This document shows positions 35,721-43,829 of a stretch of DNA of 64,000 bases, one piece after another. The notes below the pieces were generated by a model. The model was not told the origin of the DNA. It did no database searches and saw nothing but the letters and a program-made list of their open reading frames with translations. Within the stretch, counting starts at the first letter, position 1; every line of letters starts with the position of its first letter. Source of the stretch: Bacillus chungangensis (GTDB taxonomy: Bacteria > Bacillota > Bacilli > Bacillales > Bacillaceae_C); the NCBI RefSeq assembly GCF_030812995.1, contig NZ_JAUSTT010000012.1:62001-126000 (forward strand), given 5' to 3'. The translations under genes were made by a program, and so were the position numbers.

Positions 35721-36124
35721 TTATTATCTGTACTTTCATGTATGAATGCACTGCGCTTTGACATGATTAGTGAACGCAACAGATGTTGAACTAAAGCTTC
35801 TGCATCAGTAAAAGATAATATCATGAAGCGATCGTTCGGTAGTCTAGTAAATACGATGTTTGCATGGTTAGCAGTTTTTAAGCTGATTACTGGTGAAAGA
35901 GATGCAAAAGCAATATGATGAAAAAGAGGCCAAACGTTGATTTAACAAAAGCAGCAACAGCCTAGATAAGAAAAACTTATTGAAAACAATAACTTTCTTG
36001 TTATTTACTTATGTGGCTGATTGTATTAAGATGGATACGATTGGCAAGCTTGATGGGTTATCCATGTAAGACTTTTTGTCAAAAAAAGAAGTTTTTATTG
36101 ATTTTCAAAAGAGGGGGAATCAAC

Positions 36125-38839
36125 ATGGCAAAGAATGATGTATTTAAGGCACGTTCTTCTTTTGAGCTAGAGGGGAAAAAATATCATTATTATCGACTAG
36201 CAGCAATTGAGGAAGCTGGTGTAGCAAAGGTTTCACGCTTACCTTATTCTATCAAAGTGCTATTAGAATCAGTTTTGCGTCAAGTAGACGGACGTGTTAT
36301 CACAAAAGAGCATGTTGAAAATTTAGCAAAATGGGGATCTGATGACATTCAAGAGGGAGATGTTCCATTTAAACCTTCCCGTGTCATTTTACAAGATTTT
36401 ACAGGTGTTCCAGCAGTAGTGGATTTAGCATCGCTTCGTAAAGCTATGGCTGATATGGGTGGAAATCCAGATTTAATCAACCCTGAAATTCCTGTTGATC
36501 TTGTTGTAGACCACTCTGTACAAGTAGATCGCTATGGAACACAAGATGCACTTCAATTAAACATGGATCTTGAATTTGAAAGAAATGCGGAACGCTACCA
36601 ATTTTTAAGCTGGGCACAAAAAGCTTTTGAAAACTATCGAGCTGTTCCGCCAGCAACTGGCATCGTTCACCAAGTGAACTTAGAGTATTTAGCAAGTGTT
36701 GTACATGCAATAGAAACACCGACAGGGGATTTTGAGGCTTATCCTGATACGCTTGTTGGAACGGATTCCCATACGACAATGATTAATGGGATTGGAGTTC
36801 TCGGCTGGGGAGTCGGTGGTATTGAAGCAGAAGCAGGCATGCTTGGACAGCCATCCTATTTTCCAATTCCAGAAGTAGTGGGAGTGAAGCTGCTCGGTGA
36901 ATTGCCAAACGGAGCTACAGCAACAGATTTGGCGTTAAAAGTAACCCAAGTACTGCGCAGCCACGGCGTTGTTGGGAAATTTGTCGAATTCTTTGGTCCG
37001 GGTGTATCTAAGCTTCCGCTTGCTGATAGAGCGACAGTTGCGAACATGGCGCCAGAGTATGGTGCAACGTGCGGATTTTTCCCAGTAGATGCTGAAGCGC
37101 TTGACTATCTTCGCTTGACAGGCCGTTCTGAAGAGCATATTCAATTGGTTGAACAATATTTGAAAGCGAATGATATGTTCTTTACAGCAGATAAAGAAGA
37201 CCCTATTTATAAAGATTTGATCGAAATCAATTTAGCAGAGATTGAACCTAACCTTTCTGGACCGAAACGACCTCAGGACTTAATTCCACTATCAGCTATG
37301 AAGAAGTCCTTTAATGATGCTTTAGTAGCTCCAGCTGGCAACCAAGGTTTTGGCTTGGATGCAGCAGAAGTAAATAAAGAAGCAACCGTTTCATTTAAAA
37401 ATGGCGACAAAGCAACAATGAAAACAGGTGCGATCGCAATTGCCGCGATTACTAGCTGTACAAACACCTCTAACCCTTATGTGATGCTAGGTGCGGGGCT
37501 TGTAGCGAAAAAAGCTGTCGAAAAAGGATTGGAAGTACCAAAATTTGTTAAAACCTCCTTGGCGCCAGGCTCTAAAGTTGTAACAGGATATTTAAGAGAT
37601 TCAGGTCTCCTTCCTTATCTTGATAAATTAGGCTTTAACCTTGTAGGCTATGGCTGTACAACATGTATTGGAAACTCAGGTCCACTGAAAGAGGAGATTG
37701 AGAAAGCGATTAGTGAAAGCGATCTGCTTGTTACTTCCGTACTTTCTGGGAATCGAAACTTTGAAGGGCGAATCCATCCACTTGTGAAAGCGAATTATCT
37801 TGCATCACCGCCGTTGGTTGTTGCATATGCTTTAGCTGGAACGGTAAATATCGATCTTCAAAATGATCCAATCGGCAAAGATAAAGATGGAAATGACGTC
37901 TTTTTCAAAGATATTTGGCCAACAACTGAAGAAGTAAAAGCAGCAGTCTCTGCTTCAGTGACGCCAGCTCTATTCCGTAAAGAATATGAGCGTGTGTTCG
38001 ACGACAATAAACGTTGGAATGAAATTAAAACGAGCAATGAACCATTATATACATGGGATGAAAATTCAACGTATATTCAAAATCCGCCTTTCTTTGAAGG
38101 ATTGACACCTAATCCTGGAAAAGTAGAAGCATTGTCCAATATGCGCATTGTTGGAAAATTTGGCGATTCAGTGACTACAGACCATATTTCACCAGCAGGT
38201 GCGATTGGCAAAGATACACCGGCAGGAAAATATTTACGTGAAAATGGCGTAGAAATTCGCGACTTTAACTCTTACGGTTCACGTCGTGGAAACCATGAAG
38301 TCATGATGCGCGGTACGTTTGCGAATATACGGATTAAAAACCAAATTGCGCCAGGTACTGAAGGCGGCTATACGACTCATTGGCCAACAAATGAAGTAAT
38401 GTCCATATATGATGCATGCATGAAATATCAAAAGGATAGCACTGGCCTTGTCGTGCTTGCTGGCAAAGATTACGGCATGGGCTCTTCACGCGACTGGGCT
38501 GCAAAAGGTACGAACTTGCTTGGCATTAAGACTGTCATTGCAGAAAGTTTCGAACGTATTCACCGTTCTAATCTAGTCTTGATGGGTGTATTGCCACTTC
38601 AATTCAAAAAAGGTGAAAATGCAGATGTTTTAGGCTTAACAGGAAAGGAAATGATCCATGTCCATGTCGATGAATCAGTAAAGCCTCGCGATATTGTGAA
38701 AGTAACAGCTGCAGATGAAGACGGAAGCAAGAAAGAATTTGAAGTACTTGTCCGCTTCGACTCTGATGTTGAAATTGACTACTACCGTCATGGTGGCATT
38801 CTGCCAATGGTTATTCGCGGCAAACTTAAAAGCAACTAA
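36125..38839 (+). CDS. acnA: Aconitate hydratase
   Basis: A 904-residue aconitase (citB of B. subtilis), interconverting citrate and isocitrate in the TCA cycle via a [4Fe-4S] cluster; the apo-form also binds mRNA. The family's length is about 909. Cluster ligands lie in [11 protein letters not shown] (about residue 446) and [12 protein letters not shown] (about 510–517). Other motifs: [39 protein letters not shown], and in the swivelling domain [17 protein letters not shown] and [18 protein letters not shown] at 36125 follows GAGGGGG; sequence upstream is not conserved. Its position next to tlp and yneP is as in B. subtilis. Confidence 0.96.
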   Translation: MAKNDVFKARSSFELEGKKYHYYRLAAIEEAGVAKVSRLPYSIKVLLESVLRQVDGRVITKEHVENLAKWGSDDIQEGDVPFKPSRVILQDFTGVPAVVDLASLRKAMADMGGNPDLINPEIPVDLVVDHSVQVDRYGTQDALQLNMDLEFERNAERYQFLSWAQKAFENYRAVPPATGIVHQVNLEYLASVVHAIETPTGDFEAYPDTLVGTDSHTTMINGIGVLGWGVGGIEAEAGMLGQPSYFPIPEVVGVKLLGELPNGATATDLALKVTQVLRSHGVVGKFVEFFGPGVSKLPLADRATVANMAPEYGATCGFFPVDAEALDYLRLTGRSEEHIQLVEQYLKANDMFFTADKEDPIYKDLIEINLAEIEPNLSGPKRPQDLIPLSAMKKSFNDALVAPAGNQGFGLDAAEVNKEATVSFKNGDKATMKTGAIAIAAITSCTNTSNPYVMLGAGLVAKKAVEKGLEVPKFVKTSLAPGSKVVTGYLRDSGLLPYLDKLGFNLVGYGCTTCIGNSGPLKEEIEKAISESDLLVTSVLSGNRNFEGRIHPLVKANYLASPPLVVAYALAGTVNIDLQNDPIGKDKDGNDVFFKDIWPTTEEVKAAVSASVTPALFRKEYERVFDDNKRWNEIKTSNEPLYTWDENSTYIQNPPFFEGLTPNPGKVEALSNMRIVGKFGDSVTTDHISPAGAIGKDTPAGKYLRENGVEIRDFNSYGSRRGNHEVMMRGTFANIRIKNQIAPGTEGGYTTHWPTNEVMSIYDACMKYQKDSTGLVVLAGKDYGMGSSRDWAAKGTNLLGIKTVIAESFERIHRSNLVLMGVLPLQFKKGENADVLGLTGKEMIHVHVDESVKPRDIVKVTAADEDGSKKEFEVLVRFDSDVEIDYYRHGGILPMVIRGKLKSN

Positions 38840-38848
38840 TGAAAACTG

Positions 38849-38885
38849 TCCCGCATGTTTATCGCATGCGGGATAATGAATAGTT
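38849..38885 (+). terminator. Hairpin after acnA
   Basis: TCCCGCATG (38849–38857) pairs exactly with CATGCGGGA (38865–38873). The T run afterwards is weak. Confidence 0.55.
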
Positions 38886-39115
38886 TATACCTTTTTGTAG
38901 ACTGTTAGTTTTAAAAATAGCATCCTAAATGAGCCTTGAAATGTATAGGACAAAAGAATTTAACAAATTTTCGACTTCATCAAGGTGATAGGGAATTAAC
39001 TCATTTACTTTTAAGTGTGTCTATCCACTTAACGAGTTTGCATTAAATATATAAAATAAAAACCGTGATGCCCCTTATCTTTAAATGAAGGCTTCATTAA
39101 CCGCGAATTATATGA

Positions 39116-39271
39116 TTAAACTTCAATTATAGACCCCGTTTCTTCTTTCGGTTCTTGAATAACTGCTTGTTCTAATGTTCGATTAGTTTAAAACAGTCCA
39201 ATCTCCCATCTTTAATATTGTTTCCTTTTCTTCGTTATAAATGAATACGTACACTACATCAATCTTTTTTA
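39116..39271 (-). pseudogene. Remnant of a Nudix hydrolase gene
   Basis: Minus strand from about 39271 reads KKIDVVYVFIYNEEKETIL and DWTVLN, then a stop; a second frame continues RTLEQAVIQEPKEETGSIIEV to TAA at 39116. These are the N-terminal strand and the second half of the Nudix box (the Glu-rich REVKEETG part) of a Nudix hydrolase of the type starting MKKIDVVYALIYDEEK. The catalytic PGGAVE.GE part is deleted and there is no start codon. The former 5' end abuts the IS605-type relic at 39276. Confidence 0.65.
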
Positions 39272-39275
39272 TTAT

Positions 39276-39345
39276 TAACTGGGCTTCCGAAAAGAATTCT
39301 CCCACTTCAATCAGATCGTAAGGTCGATAAATGTGAGTAGTTCAC
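39276..39345 (+). mobile_element. IS605-type right-end hairpin relic
   Basis: AACTGGGCTTCCGAAAAGAA, then TCTCCCACTTCAATCAGATC, GTAAGGTCGATAAATGTGAG and TAGTTCAC. Third copy of the hairpin seen at 5493 and 33052; it ends in TTCAC. Only the right-end part is present. Confidence 0.5.
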
Positions 39346-39438
39346 GAAGGAGAAGGTAGGATGAAGGTTATAGCAGGAATATTTAGTAAGTTTTTGGACA
39401 TACTGTTTCAAAGTACTGTAAATGGAGGGAAAATTCAA

Positions 39439-39603
39439 ATGAAACGCATTAAAAAGAATAAATTTTCGCAATTTTACATCGAAAACAAATTAGCTTTATT
39501 AAATGATCACGCTGCTCTACAGCAAATTGAAAAAAGATTGGAAGAAAAATGGACAAAAGCAGCTGAAAGGAAAACATTTCAAGAGGGTCAATTACCAATA
39601 TGA
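39439..39603 (+). CDS. FbpB-like small basic protein
   Basis: A 54-residue protein beginning MKRIKKNKFSQFYIENKLAL, then LNDHAALQQIEKRLEEKW. It matches the pattern of the FbpB (Fur-regulated basic protein) family, whose B. subtilis members help a small RNA repress iron-rich enzymes when iron is scarce. No clear Fur box is visible upstream, so iron control is only inferred. ATG at 39439 is eight bases after GGAGGG; the frame is open upstream to 39361 but without RBS. Its position beside aconitase, an iron–sulphur enzyme repressed in that response, is suggestive. Confidence 0.6.
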   Translation: MKRIKKNKFSQFYIENKLALLNDHAALQQIEKRLEEKWTKAAERKTFQEGQLPI

Positions 39604-39718
39604 TAAATTTGAAAAGCTCAAACCTTGTTAAAAACAAAGCTGCCTCATATTTTATCATCAGTAGGAAAAACTATTTGTTAGGGAGAGTATAGTATATTGA
39701 AAAAAGGAGGAGCTTTAG

Positions 39719-39952
39719 ATGAATCGTCATGAACCGAAACCTGATGATCGCAGCAACAATGTTGAAAGACTAGCAGACATGATTGAAAATACAAAAGAAA
39801 ATATAAGTGAGGCAGAGGAATCGCTGCGCTTCGCAGAAGGAGAACAGCGTGAACAAATTGAAGCAAAAAATGCACGGCGCCGCGAAAGCATCAAAGGAAT
39901 GGAAAGCGAAATGGAAGATGAGAGAGAAGCTCGAAAAAATAGTTATCAATAA
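39719..39952 (+). CDS. tlp: Small acid-soluble spore protein Tlp
   Basis: A 77-residue, highly charged spore-core protein, made late in sporulation in the forespore. Family features: start MNRHEPKPDDRSNNVERLA, DMIENTKENISEAEE, and the Arg/Glu-rich C-terminus KNARRRESIKGMESEMEDER. It should form a long amphipathic helix. AAAAGGAGG is eight bases before the ATG. The order acnA–tlp–yneP is the same as in B. subtilis. A sigma-G promoter is expected, but no clear match is seen. Confidence 0.92.
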   Translation: MNRHEPKPDDRSNNVERLADMIENTKENISEAEESLRFAEGEQREQIEAKNARRRESIKGMESEMEDEREARKNSYQ

Positions 39953-39963
39953 AATGCTGGTGG

Positions 39964-40008
39964 GTGGCTGAAAGGACGTAACCTTGTCCCTTCAGCCACA
40001 TTTTTTTC
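39964..40008 (+). terminator. Terminator after tlp
   Basis: GTGGCTGAAAGGA pairs with TCCCTTCAGCCAC (one bulge), followed by ATTTTTTT. Confidence 0.8.
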
Positions 40009-40227
40009 CACTTCTAACTGGCGAGTCAAGATCCTCACCTTAGAGTAAAAGTAATCAGAAGTGCTAGGTGGGGAGGGACGACAGGATAACGAAAGCTTCT
40101 TGAATAAGCATCATACGAAGAAAAAGCGGTTTTCTTTTCAAGGACGCTCGCGATCTTAGCCTTTTGTTCTACTTTTCATTAATTGAGGATGAGAAAATAC
40201 CCTACTTAAGAAATTTTTACTTTTTTT
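40003..40227 (+). repeat. Dispersed structured repeat, copy R4 (diverged)
   Basis: A 225-bp copy with CCACTTCTAACTGGCGAGTC, GGGACGACAGGATAACGAAA, a GAAGAAAAAGC hairpin, CTTAGCCTTTTGTTCTAC and a decayed last hairpin and tail. One central module. It lies directly after the tlp terminator and 29 bases before the stop of the DUF2500 gene. Confidence 0.75.
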
Positions 40228-40255
40228 CAGTTAAATTAAATCTTTAGGATAGCAT

Positions 40256-40591
40256 CTAAGATCGTTCAAAGCGATGGAATCGTGTGCCTTGAAATATTAA
40301 TTTTCCATCATCGCCTTCTGCGAGTTGGCCATATTCTCTTCCACTAAGAGAAAATTCGATCCGATCGCCGCTTTCAACCTCAAAAGTGGCATAATAAGAT
40401 GTGGAATGTTGGTGGTGATTGTCTTGGTGATAATGGTGTCTGGTCTCCGTTCGTTTCGTTGCGACTTTAGCCGATACAGATAAAATTGGCTGCTTATTAT
40501 TATGACTCCATTCTGATAATCCTTTTAAAATGGACAAAAGGATGATGATAATTGCAACGATAAAAATCAAACTGCCAAATGTTGAAAACAT
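40256..40591 (-). CDS. DUF2500 family membrane protein
   Basis: A 111-residue protein of the DUF2500 family, function unknown. It has one N-terminal membrane helix (GSLIFIVAIIIILLSILKGL) and a soluble domain with VSAKVATKRTE, a His-rich linker (HHYHQDNHHQHS) and YYATFEVESGDRIEFSLSGREYGQLAEGDDGKLIFQGTR, resembling the small beta-sheet domain found in many DUF2500 proteins. The His-rich stretch could bind metal (inference). ATG at 40591 is 11 bases after AGGGGAG; a TTG at 40612 would add seven residues. It is not in the B. subtilis yne cluster, so it is an insertion between tlp and yneP. Confidence 0.8.
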   Translation of the reverse strand: MFSTFGSLIFIVAIIIILLSILKGLSEWSHNNKQPILSVSAKVATKRTETRHHYHQDNHHQHSTSYYATFEVESGDRIEFSLSGREYGQLAEGDDGKLIFQGTRFHRFERS

Positions 40592-40785
40592 TCCGTCATT
40601 ATCTCCCCTCAATCATTTCTTCGCCTTTTATAACAACATGTATTGCAACTGAACAAAGGGCGTTTCAGTTAAGGATGTGTTCTTAAATGACATACGAAAC
40701 AACGAGTGAAAATGTTTCAAACTTTTGTCATCGAGAATAAAGATTGTTAAAATAAGTGTAATCATCGAAATGAACGGAGAGTGGC

Positions 40786-41211
40786 ATGATGCACATATCT
40801 GAAACAGAGATTACAGTTCGCTATGCAGAAACAGATCAAATGGGAGTCGTCTATCACGCTAATTATTTAGTATGGATGGAAATCGGCCGAACACAATTGA
40901 TTCAAGATTTAGGATTTAGCTACGCACAGCTAGAGAAGGACGATATTTTAGCTCCAGTCACCAATGCGAATGTTTCTTATAAAAAACCATTGCGCTACGG
41001 GGAAAAAGCAAAGATACGTACATGGATTGAAAAATATGATGGTTTACGTACAACATATGGATATGAAATTATAACAGAAACAGAAGAGGTTGCAGCTACT
41101 GGATTTACTGAACATGTCACTGTCAGGCGAAAGAGCTTCCGGCCGCTATCTTTAAGAAAAGCTCATCCCGAATGGCATGAAACGTATGAAAAGATGAAAA
41201 AACAAGTGTAA
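40786..41211 (+). CDS. yneP: Acyl-CoA thioesterase, YneP type
   Basis: A 141-residue hot-dog fold thioesterase of the YbgC/4-hydroxybenzoyl-CoA class, which hydrolyses acyl-CoA esters in the cytosol. The start VRYAETDQMGVVYHANYLVWMEIGR contains the catalytic Asp/His region (DQMGVVYHANY, residues 17–27). The second strand set has VTNANVSYKKPLRYGEKAKI. GGAGAGTGGC precedes ATG. The gene order agrees with yneP between tlp and yneR in B. subtilis. The precise acyl substrate is unknown. Confidence 0.88.
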   Translation: MMHISETEITVRYAETDQMGVVYHANYLVWMEIGRTQLIQDLGFSYAQLEKDDILAPVTNANVSYKKPLRYGEKAKIRTWIEKYDGLRTTYGYEIITETEEVAATGFTEHVTVRRKSFRPLSLRKAHPEWHETYEKMKKQV

Positions 41212-41367
41212 TTTAGGAGAGAAGTACATTTGCTTTCTTTAATACGAGGATGCTAAATTTAACACTTATTGTTTAACACAATGAACCGCAGAAACAAAAG
41301 ATAGTATTTCTAATGTTGAAGATAACAGTAATGAGTAAAAGATGAATGATCATCTTCCTATAGATAC

Positions 41368-41550
41368 ATGGGTAGAAGGGAGAGAGCGGTAATTCGTAAA
41401 GCTAGACTCCTATTTAGCGCTATTATTTTTCTTGCAGCAATGATCGTTGCAATTTGGAAATATCCTTCCGAAATTTCCACGTTTGCGATTATTGTTGCAG
41501 GCTTTGCAGTCTTTTTTATAGGTGATGTTTTGTTAAAACAGAAAAAGTAA
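41368..41550 (+). CDS. Two-helix small membrane protein
   Basis: A possible 60-residue protein with a basic N-terminus (MGRRERAVIRKARLL) and two membrane helices (FSAIIFLAAMIVAIWKY and FAIIVAGFAVFFIGDVLL) ending in KQKK. I do not recognise a family. The AAGGGAG that looks like an RBS lies inside the reading frame; ATG at 41368 has no RBS upstream, so the true start may be further in. It follows yneP where B. subtilis has yneQ, but the sequence gives no support for that identity. Confidence 0.5.
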   Translation: MGRRERAVIRKARLLFSAIIFLAAMIVAIWKYPSEISTFAIIVAGFAVFFIGDVLLKQKK

Positions 41551-41763
41551 TGTCAAAAGTGGGGTTCTTCGTACGACGCTAATGCAAGAAGCTTCCTTAT
41601 CCTACAAAGTTTTGAACGATTCGGACTACTTAAACAGGACAGCCCATCCGGTTTCATTGGATTCAGTTAACTTAAAGTGATCGGGCGAGTTATCAACAAA
41701 ATTCTTGACTTATAAGCCTAAACGAGTAAATTAATAAGCCCAGTTTACTGGTTTATCGGCCTA

Positions 41764-42105
41764 ATTTATCCCACATCTAACTGGCAGTAAGACCCTCACC
41801 TCAAGAGTAAGAGAAATCTAGGAAGTCTAGGTGAGGGTTAACTGCCATTAAATGTCCGATTGGTTCGGGCCGACAGGATAAGGAAAGCTTCTTGAATCAG
41901 CATCGCACGAAGAAAAAGTGCTCTTCTTTTTCGAGGATGTCGGTCACAAAGGCGTTGCAACAGGACAAGGAAAGCTTCGGCAGTGAGACATCGCACGAAG
42001 AAAAAGCGGTTTTCTTTTTCGAGGACGTTGCGATCTTAGCCTTTGTTCTACTGCTTATCAGTGGGGGATGAGAGAAAACCTCCACTCATGGAAGTTTCAC
42101 TTTAT
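41764..42105 (+). repeat. Dispersed structured repeat, copy R5 (longest)
   Basis: A 342-bp copy and the best-preserved one. Parts: TTTATCCCACATCTAACTGG; a stem of GACCCTCACCT and AGGTGAGGGTT; a hairpin TGTCCGATTGGTTCGGGCC + GACA; two tandem AAGGAAAGCTTC modules each with a GAAGAAAAAG hairpin; the TTAGCCTTTGTTCTACT block; the last hairpin; the tail GGAAGTTTCACTTTAT. Its final TTA is the stop codon of the serine hydrolase gene on the minus strand. Confidence 0.88.
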
Positions 42106-43274
42106 AAAGCAGCTTCTTTTACAAGTCTCTTTATCATAAAATAAATATTTATCGTTTGTATTTTTAGTCCCATTTGTTGGTTCATGAATATTACCAAGCC
42201 ATTCTTTTTTTCTAGATTGTATAATGCTATCGAAAACACTCCGGGATCTGATCCAGTATGTCCTACAATGTCGTCGTTATTTAATTTTTTCATAAAAATG
42301 TCGTCTAAAGATGAATTACTCCAGCCTAAAGTTTGTTTCCCATCGTTCGATTGGGGACTGAACATCTCTTTTATTGTTTCTGGTTTTAATACGGTATTGT
42401 TTTCGTTAGTAGCCGACATGCTTATAAGGAATTTACTAAAATCAAGCACATTTGTCTTTAATGAACCATCAGGATATGTTGGAAAAGAGTATTTGGGTAA
42501 TGCTCGGTTCCCTTCATACGGTAATGCGAAATTTTCTGTTTTTATATCTTTATGTAGCCAGTGTGTTTGTGACATTCCCAGTGGTTCAAAAATGTTTTGT
42601 TGCGTATATTGATCGAATGGTAGTTGGCTAATTTGTTCCACAATATAGCCCAAAAGTCCATATCCTACATTGCTATAAACGAAAGTTGTTCCAGGTTTAT
42701 TATTAGTAAAATTTTTTTCTTTTGAATACCATTTTCCGCCTACATTTAAGTATTCTTTGGAAAATTCACCCACCGAAATTTTGGAGTCACCTCCTCCACT
42801 ATCTATCGTATAAAGACTGTCCAATACATCCCAATTGTCTTCGATTCCTGAAGTATGATCCAGTAGCATTCTTACTGTAATCGGTTTATTCGGAAAATGA
42901 GGGTTAACAACTGAAAATGGAAGATACTTGTTTATTTCATCATCCAGATTGATTTTTTTCTTTTCATACAGTTGCATGATGGCGGTAGCTGTGACAACTT
43001 TTGAAAGTGAAGCAATTTGAAACACCGTGTCTTGGCTCACTTTTTTCCTTTCGTTGACATTCGCATAGCCATAACTTATATATTTATCAACTTTATTATT
43101 TTTTATGATTGCAATCGAAACGCCAGGTACATCGGTTTTATTCATCTTGTTATATACAAATTTTTCTATGTTTGCCGGATTTGAAAAATCTACTTTGAGG
43201 GCTATTGCGATGCTTGCGATAACAAGCACCAACGTGATAATAACTCCTAATATTTTAGTAGCTTTCTTGATCAT
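42102..43274 (-). CDS. Serine hydrolase, beta-lactamase/PBP4* fold
   Basis: A 390-residue membrane-anchored protein of the class C beta-lactamase-like hydrolases. An N-terminal helix (ILGVIITLVLVIASIAIAL) places the domain outside the cell. Active-site motifs: SLSK at residues 89–92 (nucleophile and general base), YSNVGYGLLG (YxN, about 206) and HTGSDPG near the C-terminus. Such proteins may be D-aminopeptidases, esterases or wall-remodelling enzymes; true beta-lactamase activity should not be assumed. The stop codon is supplied by repeat R5, and the C-terminus (IYFMIKRLVKEAAL) is in frame to it. Confidence 0.85.
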   Translation of the reverse strand: MIKKATKILGVIITLVLVIASIAIALKVDFSNPANIEKFVYNKMNKTDVPGVSIAIIKNNKVDKYISYGYANVNERKKVSQDTVFQIASLSKVVTATAIMQLYEKKKINLDDEINKYLPFSVVNPHFPNKPITVRMLLDHTSGIEDNWDVLDSLYTIDSGGGDSKISVGEFSKEYLNVGGKWYSKEKNFTNNKPGTTFVYSNVGYGLLGYIVEQISQLPFDQYTQQNIFEPLGMSQTHWLHKDIKTENFALPYEGNRALPKYSFPTYPDGSLKTNVLDFSKFLISMSATNENNTVLKPETIKEMFSPQSNDGKQTLGWSNSSLDDIFMKKLNNDDIVGHTGSDPGVFSIALYNLEKKNGLVIFMNQQMGLKIQTINIYFMIKRLVKEAAL

Positions 43275-43829
43275 AAAAACACTCCTTTTTTATTTACATA
43301 ACTCTTACCATTAGCATTGCATTTGTTATTCCAGAAGATTAGGAATTAATAGAATGGTTAGAAAGCGATTGGTTCATGGCATAAAAAAATCCTATACATT
43401 GGATAAGAGGTGGTTCCTGCCAAATTCCAACATAAAGGAAATCACTATGGACAAGCATACACCATTTTCATCATTTGGTAAATGGTTTCATAAATAGATC
43501 ATGAAAACTTTCTAAACAAGTAGAAACGTTAAAACAAGAATAATACCCAAAGAAACTAACGACTCAAAGCTATATAGCTCTTTCTGTTTGCCCACTTGCA
43601 TGAATTGGAAAGCCTTCATGCTTTCATGATGCATTGCTTAACGAAGAACTTCAGAATATGCATAACTATATTTATGCAACGCTAGTGAAATTAAATAACT
43701 TTATTATTCTTTAAAGCAGTAAGTTATCGTCAATAAGTATTTTTTTAATAAATTTAAATAGCCTACGGTCATAAGTTGGACTGTAGGCTGTTGGGATTGA
43801 GAGAGGAAAAGCGGTAACTTAAATGAAGA
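43275..43829. other. Intergenic stretch left of the IS element
   Basis: 555 bases without a supported gene. An AGCCTACGGTC/GACTGTAGGCT hairpin at 43760–43789 lacks a T run. All six frames are broken by stops. Confidence 0.4.

Noticed and set aside
2940-42105. CRISPR array or phage attachment sites as explanation for the repeats
   Set aside because: Copies are far apart, of variable length and without regular spacers, cas genes, integrase genes or tRNA genes.
42102-43274. Beta-lactamase call for the serine hydrolase
   Set aside because: Active-site motifs are common to D-aminopeptidases, esterases and wall enzymes of this fold; sequence alone does not support beta-lactam hydrolysis.
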